Source of the DNA: Melampsora larici-populina 98AG31
Taxonomy: Eukaryota > Basidiomycota > Pucciniomycetes > Pucciniales > Melampsoraceae
Assembly: GCF_000204055.1 (NCBI RefSeq)
Contig: NW_006768815.1
Location: forward strand, 564,999 to 628,998
DNA: 64,000 nt
Direction: 5' to 3'
Shown in pieces: positions 11,600 to 24,712 of the stretch; positions within the stretch are counted from its first letter, which is position 1; every line of letters starts with the position of its first letter. The notes below the pieces were generated by a model, which had not been told where the DNA came from, searched no databases, and saw only the letters and a list, made by a program, of their open reading frames with translations. The position numbers and the translations under genes are program-made.

Positions 11600-14570
11600 T
11601 CATGCAAAAACCCATACAGTCAAAGTTACACAGATGTATACCCATGCATGACTCATCTAATAGGTTTTATTTTAGTTTAAAAAATGTATTTGTTTGTCTG
11701 CAAAACAATGAAATACAGACTTATCAAAGCATGAAAAGACAGCTTTGGTCCAATGGTGCTTTTTGCAAGGATGAATTTTTACAGAAAAGTTGACAATCTT
11801 TATACTACAATGGTCCATCAACTTCCATCTTCTTGGTGGAAAGTAGGAAACACTAAGGATTGCTTGGATCAATGAAAATGTGTTGGTTTGTATTTGAAGG
11901 TGCTGCATAAATTCTTCCACTTACCCCAAGCACTCTGTTCAGTGCCTCAACACCTTTCCACTTGTCAGATGATATGGTTATTCCTTTGTAATAGCCTTGT
12001 AGATCTGCATTGAGAAGGAGGTTTATGACTTCAAGCAAGATCATAAAGACAGAGGCTACATAGTAAGACATAGATAAGACAAAGAGAAACAAGAATGAAT
12101 GTTGTAAACCCGTTTTGCTTCACAGCAGCACAACTGAGCATCATACCAGATGTTCCACCACTGACCATGAGCACCAATCAGTCCACACACCTTGTAACCA
12201 AGTTGATTTGGTGTAGCTTGAAAGTGATGGATATGAGGAGCACTTGAAGTTATCAATTTTTTGACCCTTGGATTTAGGTCAAGGTGATAACATGAGTTAT
12301 CATGTATGAACACTTTTGAGAAAGCTAAATTAAAAACTCTGAACTTGGTGAAAGCGCGTAGAACAAGGCTGGCTTCTGACTGTGATAATTCATATTCAGA
12401 ATTGTCTTCTTTGGAAACATTGCTTGGTTCCAGATCATAGTTATGAATCAAACCATAAGAGTGATCTTCTTCATCAACCACATCATCATCCTCCTAAAAT
12501 ATGGTTTGTTCCGTCATCACTGTCTTTGGTGGCAGTGAAGCTGTTATGACTCTATCTGTGGAAGGCCTGTCGTGCATGTCACATGTTGTAGACTATATTG
12601 TACATACATCACTAGCTCATCAGTGTCCTTTTCCTTCATACAACAATCTTATAATAAGACTAGACGGTATCCAGATTCCTCACTCCTGCTACCAAAGACC
12701 CAACCCAAAGCCTTAACACAAGCATTGTTGGGTTGAAGTAGTCAAAGTTTTTTCCAGATGGTGCAGTTGGTTTAGTTGGACCTTTCCCAAATCCAATCGT
12801 GCCCAGCCCCTCTTTTACAGTAAGAGCCACTTTGTGACAATAGCAATGGATCTGATTCCTACTTGAATCCCAGTGACATGGATTGTTGGCATTCAGAAAC
12901 ATTTTCCGGACTTCTAGGGCTAGTACTAGATTGCTTGAGCCTGAATTGGTAGTATGAGCTACCTGACCATGTGAAATAGGATACAAATAAGCTGGACTCA
13001 AAGATTTAAACAATGACAAATAGATAAGAGGTGACTTATCTTTTTGTGGAGGCGGTATTTTATCAGAAAAAGGATAACTGGTTGTGCCACTAGAGCCCCA
13101 TAGTGATTCCAACAAGATAATTTTATAGTCAAATGGGCCATCACTGCATCTGCCAGAAAAGTTCTTGACGTCAAGATCTTAATGTACTACAAAGGGGCCC
13201 CTTTGTAGTGGGTGTCATGCTCAACGTCAAGAACCGCTCTGGTGGATGCAGTGCATGTGGAAACAGAAGTTGGAATCAACATACAACACAGCCACCGCAA
13301 TGAACACTTGCTTGCCACCTTTTGTGGTCCAAACATTATGGATTACACATATTTTAAAAGGAAGATTCTTACATAGAAAGCCAGTGTGAGTACAACTAAA
13401 GACCTACAGATAACATAAATGTGCTTCCCTGAAGTGTACCAATAAGTTTGTGGTGAAGCTCTTCAAAATATTCCATGGCTTTTTAAGCTGAACATGAAGC
13501 TGACCACAGCTTAGCCAATGGATTACACAGCAGGAACACAGCCTGGACATATTTGTCACCCATACATCTCCAGGAGATACAATTCCACAGTAGCCATAGC
13601 ACCAAGAGCATGTTGAGTAAGGTGACTGACAACTTTGGCATGCTGAGGAAGCCATTGAGTTTTCCATTCTTGCCACCTTGAGCTTCCTCAGCCAAGAAAA
13701 CTCTGCTATCTTCTCTAGAAAAGTTGGTGGGAGGTTGTCACCAGCAGCTTCAATCACATTTCCGCATTTTTTAGTGCTTTTTACCAAGACCTTCATTGTG
13801 ATGTCCAATAAAATGGTGATGACTCTTGATACCTTCAGGGTAGAATTTGCTGCACTATGAGCATTTACATCACCTAGGCTCTTCAGCTGGTTTCTAAGCA
13901 ATTTGACATTGAACATTTGATTCCCAGTCATCTTACAATGATTACAAAGTTTTCATTGAAATTTCATTACCAGCCTTGGTCTGAGATGGAAATCCTTGGA
14001 CAAGTAAGCTGTGTATGATGATAGATGACCTGAGGCTTTGCATCTTGTTCTTGGTTCTTTTGATCTGGCTTCTTGACCTCAATGTCAGATGTTTGATTGG
14101 AATCAATGTTATTGAGAACTTCATAGTCCTACAATCACATGTCACATGTAGAGAAAACACTGCGTGGACTTGACTATGAAATGAAGCTCAAGGTCTAGAC
14201 AAACTTACTTGTTTCTTCTTGACCCTTTTGACCTTCTTTGATGTAGCACCTTGAGACTTAGAGACTTTTCCCACTTTGCAAACTTGTTTTTAATCAGTGT
14301 GTGAGGGAACACTACCAAATGATTCATCTGCTATGGACTCATCATCTTCCTTGCCTTCATCATTGTCTTCAAGATCAAGATATTCTTTGTTTTCATAATT
14401 CTCATCATCAGGGTTGTCATCTTCAACTACAATGACTTTTGTGATAGTTGCCTTTCAAGATCTATTAGTAGCATTGGAACTCCCTTGACTTGATGAATTT
14501 GTCAGGGAATTAGACTGATATTGAGAAGAAGATCCATGAGCTCTCTTTGGTTTATTGCCTTGAGACATGT
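11600..14570 (-). pseudogene. hAT-superfamily transposase, decayed
   Basis: Pieces of one transposase occur in family order along the minus strand. An acidic N-terminus starts at the ATG at 14570 (MSQGNKPKRAHGSSS). Further on come KGGKQVFIAVAVLYVD near 13320, AHTTNSGSSN and NQIHCYCHKVALTV near 12800-12960 (the hAT CHK region), then LGYKVCGLIGAHGQWWN near 12170 and DKWKGVEALNRVL near 11960. Between them are stop codons, frameshifts and an inserted MITE at 13142, so no intact protein is made. The C-terminal dimerisation (hATC) region is not recognisable. The element's own inverted ends were not found. The piece order matches the rust/plant hAT type with an acidic linker after CHK. Confidence 0.75.
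13142..13253. mobile_element. 112-bp palindromic MITE with CACTG ends inserted in the hAT
   Basis: Inverted ends CACTGCATC and GATGCAGTG, with further pairing over AGTTCTTGACGT/ACGTCAAGAAC. A perfect 24-bp palindrome centred on GGGGCCCC lies at 13186-13209. Flanks carry CAT at 13139-13141 and 13254-13256. Removing the element plus one CAT rejoins the transposase frame as H-M-A-H-L-T. CACTG-type ends with a 3-bp duplication point to the CACTA/EnSpm superfamily. Confidence 0.75.
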
Positions 14571-16293
14571 TTATATATAATTTAGCTGATATATTAGAAT
14601 GATGAGATGATGATTAGGCTGAGATAGAGAAATAAATATTGGAAGGTGTAGCACAAATGAAGTCAGACAAGAAGACCTAGACCAGCAGGATAAATGAAGC
14701 ATATAAAAGGATAGATACATACCAACTCTTCACCCCAATCAATGAGGATTTTTTTCATGTATGCATTGGATGATACATCTAGCCATCAGGCGGGAAATGG
14801 TACTTCATTACAGGTGGACGGAGGATATAGATGATTCCAACCTGCTGATACAATTGTTGATTCAACCGCACAGTGTGCACAGTCTAGCACACTTTCATTG
14901 CCAGTGCGCTACAAAAGTACACTTTTAGTGCAAATGCACTACAAGAAACAGGCTATATATACAGTAACTAAGGCCCCTGTGCTGGGTTCTGGCGCAATGG
15001 GGATTCCTTATCCACAGTGCTAGCACACAGCACATCAGGGGTTGATCAAGAGCCTACCTTGCCGCAGACCAGCAACATCTTCCTCTCCCCAGACACATGT
15101 CGTACAACTCATAACCCAACAAGGGTTATACAAAGCTTGGAGGGGATATTCTACTCATAATATAGCTAGTAGAAAATGCCTATGGACTGCCCTTTTAAAC
15201 CAAATCAATCAGAAAGATGCCTTTTGATTTGAGTGCTGATAAAGAACCAAATAAAATGTATCTTATTGTTTTAAAAAAACTCAAAGCACAAATTTCAAAT
15301 GAAAAGCAACTATTTTAATTATCTATCAACACTTTTAGTGTTATTCCAGTCTGATAAAAAAGAGAGAAAAGTGCAATATCTTTTGGATATTGGTCCCAAA
15401 AGACTTGATAAGTCACAGAGCTACACTGATAAACCAAAATTCTCTTTAAAATTGTAATGAAGGATTTATCTAAGTGACCAGGTACATATGAACCAATATC
15501 TGTAATACTTCACTCCTCACTGATTAATTCATTTGATAAACTTTTCTGCCAATTAATATGATCTTTCTCTTTGTTATTATAACCTTCTTGAAGTATCAAA
15601 CTAAATATTTATACCCTAAAAACCATTTTCCAACTTCAATTTGAAAGAATAGAAAGAAACTAATGTGATGATAGTTGATAAAAAATTGAAATCCTATAAA
15701 GAATGAATAAAAATACAAACTTTGCACTAAAACCTCAAACTGTAATGATATAATGAAATTTTCATTTTTCTCAATTGACCCTATAGATTGATCACCACAG
15801 TGTGATGTAACTTAATACACTTAAGTTATGTAGCTTATGGTCTTATGGCCAAAGGTAGTATTGGCCTAGTTTTTTAAATAAAGAAAATGAAACATAAAAT
15901 AAGTGATTGCAAAGATGAAAGATAAAGTATGAAAATAGAGAAATGCAAATACAAGACTTTTTATGAATGTGTTGGAGGTCTGTATGCCCATTGTCAATGC
16001 TGCACTGCACATGCTGACCCTGAACTTAATTCATACAATTCAATTGATCTGTTTAAATTGGACTCAATCTAGCAATCTGGATAGAGCCTTCCCAGAAGCA
16101 AAATACAAGATATTGTGCCAGTGTCTTTGATATCATTGAATTGAACTCCTCTTTGAACATGATCAACAGAGATTGACCATATCTCCTTCTGATGACACAA
16201 GAAATGATACTGGTCTGATGTATAAAGGACAGACTTGCTGGATTAGCACTAGCTCAGCATCCACAAGTGACAATGAGGATGGGGCCAGCACTG
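14571..16293. other. Intergenic, repeat-like, no gene
   Basis: No convincing coding sequence. 14860-15030 has several GCACT/AGTGC motifs that look like transposon-end sequence, but no clear element could be bounded. 15240-15960 is AT-rich. Confidence 0.3.
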
Positions 16294-16487
16294 CCAACAT
16301 AGATACCTTGGGTTGAGAGATCTGAGGCATCATCAGAAGCAAATCCTTGTGCAGACCTTGTCCAAGGTTTCCATCCAAATCATTCTTTTGCACTGAGAAT
16401 CATTGCGGATCAAAAACTTGAGAAGCTTCTGGCCAAGGTTTGGCACCCAAGGATACCTTGGATTGCAAAATCCAAGAGATATGTTGG
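16294..16487. repeat. Dispersed MITE-like repeat, copy 1 (194 bp)
   Basis: Homologous over its full length, in inverted orientation, to 41809-42003. Ends are CCAACATAGATACC and ATATGTTGG, and the flanks extend the pairing (CAGCACTG versus a weaker match on the right). The interior shares CCTTGG-rich stretches, for example GGAAACCTTG and ACAAGGTCTG. No coding capacity. Confidence 0.7.
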
Positions 16488-18093
16488 TGGTGCAGGCGCA
16501 ATTGCAAGCATGCCTATATAGTCTAAGCTGTGTGCTGCAGTTGTGCCACATCAGTGTAGACTCTCAGGCTACAGCACATAGTGTAGAAAATGTGTACATA
16601 ATATACACATCCACATGAACTCCTTGCCAGCACAAGCATCTAAAATTACAGCCAATTTGACAATCATTGTTTTTCCACTGTGCAAAACCATTTGATACTG
16701 ACAAATCATATTCTGACTAAGTTTTTTTTGGCCAGTAAGCAGATACACGTCAAACAATGAGGCAGAATTTCCCACAAGCAGTTATCTTCATCCTTCTCCA
16801 CTTGCAAGTTTTGACCAATCTGCCTCAAGCTTCAAGCTACTAACCCCAATAATCCAGCTGTGTAAAACAATGACCAAGGCCCAATGATCACCAAGAGTCC
16901 AATCAAGAGTGACTTGACTGATCATTATCATGACTCACACAACCCATATGGTTTTGTGCTATGGCTGTGACACAGCCAATTGTGCCTGCTGCTTTTCAGG
17001 AAGCAGACAGTACGTGCCCTGACACACTAGAACCTACTTAATAAGAGTCATAAAAGCCTTGCAGGCACCCCGGCTGCCTGGTCTACCCTGTTGCCTGTCA
17101 TTTCTTTTGTTGGACATTCAAAAACATTGACTTCTGAGTAGACTCCAATAGCTCTTTTCAAGCTCTTCCCAGGCCAAATAGGTTTTGTATACAATTTTGT
17201 ACATGTAAACACACAATACAAGCCAGAATCTTTCCCCTTTGCTCCTTTTCAGCTCTTATAATTAATTCAGGGTGTGCCCTGGTTGGCCCTGATTGCATTC
17301 TGGATCTCTCTGTGTCTGTCTAGGGTGCAAGAATTCATATTAGAAACTAAACAATTTGTATCTTTCAATTCATACATACAGGACATAGACTGAAGAAAAT
17401 AGTCACGGAACAAGAGTTAGAAAGTTGACGATCCGCAAATCCAACATAGCATTAGCTTACAAAGTTATCAACCTAACAAGCTAGGTGCCCCACCTCCTTT
17501 GTTGAACTGGGGGACAAGTGGTTAGCAAATAGCGGGTATCTTAAAAAGATAAATCCTCAACAAACATTCAAGACAATATCATCCTCCTAAATAGGTTTTG
17601 GATAAGATAACTAAGTCAGATGCCAATGTTAATGCATATTAGAGTGGTGTCAAGATTGGTAAACAATCAATGACAAGACATACACACCTAAACTTACCTT
17701 TCCTTCCACCTTAGATTGGGGATGAGTCTGTGGGGTTAGGATGTCACTGTTACTCGATTCCCTGCATTTGTAGATTATCTAGAGAAAAGTCGCAAGTGGT
17801 GAACACCCCCAACAGAACACACAATCCCTAGGATTCCTACTTTCCACCTTAGATTGGGGATGAGTAAGCAAATTATATTGTCACTGTTATTCTCAAAAAA
17901 AAGAAGACAAAAGAAGATAGCTATCAAATTGTGTAATGATCAAAAGACTCTTCTCACTCTTGTTACCGACTAGATGACTACTTTTCTGGTGTACTAGTCC
18001 TATGTATTTACATAATTTCTTGTTCAGATAGTGTAACATGCAATTAAGCAAAAATATACTTTAAAAAAACCCCAGGGCTGGTTCACAGCCTTA
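16488..18093. other. Repeat-rich intergenic region
   Basis: No gene recognised. A 24-bp direct repeat, TTCCACCTTAGATTGGGGAT plus GAGT, occurs at 17704-17727 and 17842-17865 (138 bp apart), suggesting a local duplication or the arms of a lost insertion. Confidence 0.4.
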
Positions 18094-19161
18094 GAGCATC
18101 CACAATGGTCCACCTATTGTGGGGGCTCTCACTCATTTGGGGGGTTGACACACAAAAAAGCTCTGCAGCAGTTCTCACAAAGTACGGGGTGGGACATCAA
18201 GAGCCCATAAATTTTGATTGAGAGTCTTCAGATCTGGGAGGTTTATAGGGGCTCTTGACATCATATATAACCACCAGAAATACATGACTGCGTGTACCCA
18301 AAGACACAAAGGTACCATCAATCTCCACATATGAGCATATGTGATATCTGAAGGGGTAACTCATGTGATATGCCTATACAGTTGGATACCGGTAAGTTGG
18401 GTGCAAATGGTCAGGGTCTCAGCAAATTTTTACACTGCTTCCGCCCCTCCTGTATTGCCAACTTCCTTCTCCCCTCAGAGTGCTCACAATACTCATAGAG
18501 CTGTTTCCTCCTGCTTACTATTGCCCTGACTCTGCTCACCATAATCTATTTTTCTCAGAAATTTTTCTCACCTGTCCGCCGTCCCTTTTATTCATGAACC
18601 TGAGGTAACATTCTGAAGATGGGTTGATTTTAATTTCCTTCCTTTCTTCCTACCTTCCACATAATATTAGTAGCAGTGCGCGGAAGTTCCACTTTGTAAG
18701 GTAGTATGTGAGTGTAATTGGGGATGCCTAGCCCACCATACAGAGCTCCCCATCTACAAGGCCTGGTTGTCCTAACCCTCCTTAGCCTGGCTAGGGGGGC
18801 AGCCCCAAGAAACCTAAAGACTTTCAGTTGAGAGAGTTTTCAGGTTTGCATAGGACAAAACTTAGCTTGCATGAAATACATACAAATGCATATTTGACAT
18901 GTTCTCTCGCTCATTGACATCCAAACCCTCAGAAAGTATGTAAGTGCGGAAAAATATGGACAGCACACTGTCTCAACAGTTTGACTCTGATTGTGTCAAT
19001 GTCAGAGTACACAAGCATACCCAAGCATTAAATCGAGGTTTTCCTCCTGAATTTGAGTGCTCCACTGGGCACGCGCTCTTGTCTTGACCCCCGACATCCA
19101 CATAGTGCGACCAAGGGTCTGATTTCGACCCCTCACAATACGAGGACCGTTGCGGATGCTC
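18094..19161. mobile_element. PIF/Harbinger-type MITE, about 1.07 kb, GAGCATCC ends
   Basis: Left end GAGCATCCACAATGGTCC and right end (complement) GAGCATCCGCAACGGTCC match for about 35 bp with a few changes. Flanking triplets are TTA (18091-18093) and TCA (19162-19164), a possible decayed 3-bp duplication. No transposase is inside. The same end sequence occurs at 27825 and 30145. Confidence 0.6.
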
Positions 19162-20439
19162 TCAAGTTGGACCAGTTTTGCTGGATGCAATCATTCTCAT
19201 ATCCGCTGTATGCCGGATGTCTGTATCAGGCTGTACAGCGCGGACACCGGTGGCTACCGACGGAGACCGGCAGAGACCGGCCAAATGCGCTCCATCTTTT
19301 CGGGATCTCTCATTCCCGCTGCCTGATCTGAGCGGCGAAACTCCCGGTGAGATTTGTAAGTGTGATTTGGTTTTTGTGAGGCACCAGTGTTCGGCCTCAA
19401 TCAGCACGTGCCCGGTCAGCGAGCCGAGGTCAATGGACAGACGACATTAATGCTGAATCAACGTTAGCGTCTCTCGGGGGATAGGGGGCGCGGTAGGCTC
19501 TCGTTCTCCATCTGAAATGCTACGTAAAAAAGGAGGTGAACGAGACAACACAGCATTGAAATTCGGCCCGGCTCATGATGTCAGTCGTCTCCAATTGTCG
19601 TTTTGATTCAAACACTGAAGTGCAATTACATACGGTTCTGCAGCATTTTTACACTATGTGAAGCAAGACACCGAGCCCGGATTTGAAGCCGTCCGTGACA
19701 GGTTTTTTAAAGCACAGGCTTTACTTTCTTCAAATGGCTTCCAATAGCTTCAAATTCGACCAACTTTTTACATAATTTGATTTTCTATACAAATATCCAA
19801 CAGCACCTCAGACTGTACATACATTTAAAATCACCCAATTGTCCTTTCTCATGCTATAAGTCGATGAGATAATACAAAACATGAACCAACCGAAGTTTTG
19901 TATAACCTATAGCGTTTGTTTCTGCGATCCCACGTCTGTCTTCACAGGTCTTCACCAACCAACAAAAAAACATAACGGTCGATCAAAGCAAATCAAGCAG
20001 CTACACGCCTTGAAGTTGCAACAAGCGTTCCGCTGTTTTTCGCTGTTTTTGTTCTATTCAAATTCGTCACGCTTATCATCATCTATCTCACTTGATCGGA
20101 CATTGTTATAAATACCGACCTTGTGCGCTTTTGTTAGCCCACTGCAATTATAGTTTCTGCATCACTTCCTTCGGATATAAGCATTACGACAACGTTTCTC
20201 TCTCAACTTCTCACATTCTTCCCTATTAGCCCGATATCATCCGTGATCCAGAGTTAAGGTTCATTTGCTCTCTTGGACTCGGTTTACATCCAGCCAAGGA
20301 TTCAAGGGTTTTTTATATAGAAAGAATCCCTTGCATTGGAGCGCTCAATTTCGGCTATTTCCAGCTCTCTCCTTTAATCTTTAATCCTCTCTATAATCTC
20401 GAACCATCAGACTTTCAAGTCGAAACTCACTCAGGACCG
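19162..20439. other. Intergenic, leader region of the MADS gene
   Basis: 19160-19500 is GC-rich with overlapping short frames on both strands, a composition effect with no recognised protein. 20100-20439 is a pyrimidine-rich leader directly before the MADS ATG and probably contains its promoter and 5' UTR; no specific element can be named. Confidence 0.3.
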
Positions 20440-22604
20440 ATGGGTAGACGTAAGATAGAAATCGCACCTATCCTTGATGACCGCAATCGGTCTGTAACCT
20501 TCTTAAAGCGTAAAAATGGACTCATGAAAAAAGCCTATGAGCTTGGGGTATTATGTGGTGCTGAGGTTGCAGTCATTGTTTTCGCTGGAAATGGAAGGTT
20601 ATACGAGTTGAGTGTTCTCGGATTGCACACTTCTCACCTCAATTTATCTTCATTTCTATTTTTGTTCATAAGCTATAAAAATATGTTACCCGTCTGCAAT
20701 TGGATGCGGAGTCGGCCGATGGTAGATGTCCAATTTCTTGAACCTTGACGCCCATCCTACAAATATAGTTAACTTCACATTCGTTTCGTGATGATCAGCT
20801 TTGGATCATCGTAAAAGACTCAGAACCTAAGGCTAAAGGCACTTCTCGCAACACTCCCACATGAACGTTTCTTTTTTCTGTCATCGTTATATATGTAATA
20901 CTAAATTTATCGAAACTTCTTAAAGTAACATATGGCAGTTAGATCATCAGTAGATGGTATCTTACACACGTTTCTAATTTCTTTGAAAGAGAATTTTTCA
21001 CGCCATCATTGGCTGTTCGCCAAAGTCAAATGAAGCTGATCGAACTCAACTTTTGATGTTGCTAATCTAGATATTCGAGCGGTGACCTCAACGCAACTCT
21101 GCTTAGATATACCTCTGTACGTTTAAATTTATGCTCCTTCGAGTTCTGGTGTGGGCCTCCCATGTTTTCCAAATCGATTGATAAGCCTTTTACTTTTTAG
21201 TATGACGGTCCGCCACACGAACATCGAGGTCTGAGTGACTATGAAGGTGCAAAGGTCAAGATGATATTCCAGGAATCGGCCGGCGGTAGTCGGCTAGATG
21301 ATGATGATGACGACGACGACGATGCCAATTTGGATGATCCTGACACGATTCCAAAGCGAGAAAGTCCTTCAAATGAGGACAAAAAGCATGGTGCTACCTC
21401 CAATGCCATGCCCCCAGGTGTAAGCTTGTCTAGTGTTCTGTCATAAATATCTCCGCCCGGTTTTATGAAAGCTGACTCGATCATATTTTCAGTCTACCTT
21501 CGCACCGAATGCTTCTCTACCTTCTTGGTCTTATCTGGAACCCCCTATAAACGCTAGAGCTTCAACTTCGACTGCTCCATTTGACCCACGAGCACTTTCC
21601 CCTGCCGACAATCGACACATCTCTTCACCAGCATCATCCCATCCATCTAATTCACAATTTCAATGCTTTCCGCGTTCATCCGAATCCTCGCCGGCGCCCA
21701 TGCCTTTCATCCACTACGATTCCAACACCGCTCGGTCATCACATGAACCATTCCATATGCATGGTACAGTACCGGACAATTCTGGTGCACATCCTTCACA
21801 AGGTGCGGATCGGGGTTCATTGGTTAGTCGAAGAAAGCTCCTCACGCGTAATCCTACTTATGGTCCAGGATTTATCCCGGGCGCTACGAACGGTGGTCCA
21901 CCGAGACATTCACCGTATCCTCCAGTCATGTCTGCGGAAGGATCATGGAATATGAGGCACTCCGGCTTCTCTCAAGATCCCACATCTACCCATCAATCGG
22001 GCTCATTGGATGGGCATGTTCGTTCCTCGCATTCGGCCACGGGACCCGGGATGGACCACCTGAGGTAGAAATGCTTTTGCTTATCTGAACAGTCACATCC
22101 TGAAGTTTTTCTGAACAAACTCCGTCCCTCAGATCCGAACCTTTCCCAGGATCACGCCCAGAAAAAGCGTCGGGAAGTACTGGCTCAACAGGAGATCACA
22201 GCTCGAGTACCGCGTCCTACCATCGCCGACATCAAGACGTTGAATGTCAAAGTCCAGGTGTTTTAGAGGCAGCTTCTGGTGAACATTCCGACCGTCCACA
22301 AAGCCGCGTTTCCCAGCAGATGCATATGGGACATCCACAATATGATCCACGTCACCGGGATGAGGCATCTACTATGTTTGATAACAATCAACCAGGCTCG
22401 AGTCAATACCTGACCCAACCAAGTGCTTTTGTTTCAACGGTCGGAGCACTCTTGGAAGATTATCAGCTAAATCATAGGTCTGGGGGTGAGGGTGAATTAA
22501 ATAGGCAACCCAATCGTCAATTCACTTGGCCCAGCACTACTTCATCCGGAGTCCCAAACCAGAGTCATCAACAGAACATGCAGTGGTCTAGTTCCTCGTC
22601 TTAA
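20440..22604 (+). CDS. MADS-box transcription factor, MEF2/RLM1 type
   Basis: DNA-binding regulator. Five exons close in phase to 491 residues: 20440..20606, 21071..21116, 21201..21419, 21493..22064, 22133..22604. The MADS domain is at residues 1-56, starting [19 protein letters not shown], with [19 protein letters not shown] and [17 protein letters not shown] with DDRNRSVTF is the MEF2-like (Rlm1/Smp1) form and not the SRF/Mcm1 form. It is followed by [15 protein letters not shown] and a poly-Asp tract encoded by GAT/GAC repeats (21298-21325). The rest is Ser/Pro/Gln-rich and disordered, typical of activation regions. In yeasts this type acts downstream of the cell-wall-integrity MAP kinase; that role here is an inference. 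Confidence 0.93.
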
Positions 22605-24035
22605 ATAGCAGTCCATCATCGACATACAGCATTTTGTTTCTTTTTCTTGAAGGCTGGCTTACAACAAGACTATCATATGAATAGTAGAACAGACATCCTA
22701 TTTTCCTTTCATCTCTGCAAGATCTCTTGCATAGAAATAGAACTATAACCCTAGCGAATCATCATCATTTTCTTTCGTTCTTATCTTGCATCATACCATT
22801 CTTGATAATGACTCCTTCCCGAACATTATTCTTGAGTCATCAGTAAAAAAAATTGTACTTGGACGTACGTCACGTACAAAAACTGAAGACTGTGAAGCTC
22901 AAACCGCGTTTTAGCTAACAAAATTGACTTTGGGAGTTAACATAGTATTGTTGAATTGTTGAATTGTTGTACTTGCCGTAAATCGTCATGCAAATTGATC
23001 TGTGTAACTCGAGGCAACTCGACGCAGATCTGTTCAATCCCGCTGTACTAAAACATGCTAAGAGCAGTCTAGTATGCGACCATCCCTTCGAAACAAAGTA
23101 TTGTTAAGGTGCTATCACGGTTAACTTCTGATAGTCCACGGACGATCTCCCTGCATTCATTCCAGTTTGGCTTTGTTGGTTTTGCCTTGAGAATCATATG
23201 CAAGAATAACTTGACTTTTAAAACCGAGTGTCAACCCCTGCAGAACCAACATGAAGCCTTTGCAGGTATCAGGCACATTATACCTCTATGATATTCTTGT
23301 TGTTGCATCGGCTCCCTAGCCTAACTAAGTCCCTCTTGGACGAACGAGAGATTGGCTCCGCGAAGACTCGATTTGTCTCCGGCTTGATTTTTCTTTTTTA
23401 AGTGCTTTTGATTTCACATATCGCACTAACTAACTAGTATGTTTAAAGTAAATCTGAAAATTTTACAACTTCTTCTACGCTTTCTTATGTGATGGACTAC
23501 TAAGCCTTCAGACCAGACACATTGCTGTCAAAGGAAAAGGAAAAATAAAATAAAAAGACTAATAAAAGAATGAAACATAGCACATAGAATCAGAAAAAAA
23601 ACATTTTGGGTTCAATCATCTAAATATGTCTTGAGGTGAGGGAATCTTCCCGTTGCTTGAAATTGAATATAGTACGCTAGAAATGGATAAAATTTGGGTG
23701 TGTCTAGTACATAATGTAGCTGAGTTTGTATTGATTTTTATTTTTTCTTCTTTCAATTTCTCCCGGAATGCTTGCCGTTGTTTTGTTCACTTCCTGCAAT
23801 AGATCAAGAAATGTGCCGATGTCGAATGCTGTTTTGTTACATATGTAGCCTGTTACACCACCTATGTTACACACATGTATGTAACTCATGCAACTGTGGA
23901 TTGATTCTTGAATCAGGCATTTTAATTTTTTTTGGGAACATCAAGATGAAAGAAATCGAACTTATGCAAGACTTGGACATTTGAGTATCACAACCAAATC
24001 AATCATCAATCAATCAAATCACCGTTTCTCAAAAC
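22605..24035. other. Intergenic region
   Basis: No gene recognised. Holds the 3' flank of the MADS gene and AT-rich sequence with short repeats such as TTGAATTG at 22950. The ATG of the next gene follows at 24036. Confidence 0.4.
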
Positions 24036-24712
24036 ATGAACCAATCATTCAGATTGATCTTGAATTCATTAAATCAAATTCAAATTCGTTCAATTCAAAC
24101 AACATCAAGTTTATTCTTACCAAGTAAATTACCTAAAATTCAAAAATTGAACGAATCAGATCTGATTGAAGAATTCGTCAGAGGTTCTGGTCCAGGTGGT
24201 CAATGTATCAACAGTTTAAGTTTTTCTCAAAACATGCTCATGGATGATTCTTGTATATTAAAGAAAACCAATTTGTTGATCTCATTTCTTGTCTTCTTAT
24301 GATTTTAGAATTAAGTATTTCAGTTTCATTAATTCATAAACCTACGGGGATTCGAGTCCAATGTCATGCTCAGAGATCTCGTGAATCGAATCGTAAAGAA
24401 GCAAGAAAGATTTTAAGTGAAAAGGTTCTTATTTATCTAGTCTTGAAAACTGATTAATCAAGATTTCAAAACTTGTCTTACACTAATTTATCTCTTTGAA
24501 TGATTAAATCAATTCATCCTTTCTAGGTAGATTTATTCCTTAATCCAGGTAAAAGCAAATTGGAATTCAAGTGGCAAAAAGCGCGCGATAAAAAACGAGC
24601 AAAGATACGACAACGTAAAAGGCGTGAGAACGAAGATGATGGAGACGGAGATGAGACTTCCTCTAAGCCTTCAATCAAGGAGGAGAAAACAGATACAATT
24701 AAAGGATCCTGA
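24036..24712 (+). CDS. Mitochondrial release-factor-like protein (GGQ, MTRFR/ICT1 class)
   Basis: Small class I release factor homologue that hydrolyses peptidyl-tRNA on stalled mitochondrial ribosomes. Three exons close in phase to 159 residues: 24036..24213, 24309..24424, 24527..24712. The N-terminus is basic and Ser/Thr-rich, like a mitochondrial presequence. The catalytic loop RGSGPGGQCINK (GGQ at residues 54-56) is followed by IHKPTGIRVQCHAQRSRESN and a lysine/arginine-rich C-terminal tail KKRAKIRQRKRR, the layout of the human C12orf65 (MTRFR) group. There is no stop-codon-recognition domain, as expected for this rescue class. It is convergent with the next gene, 306 bp away. Confidence 0.92.

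Noticed and set aside
21239..21484. Minus-strand frame with poly-Ser opposite the MADS gene
   Set aside because: The Ser run is the antisense of the GAT/GAC Asp repeat; the plus-strand gene explains the region.
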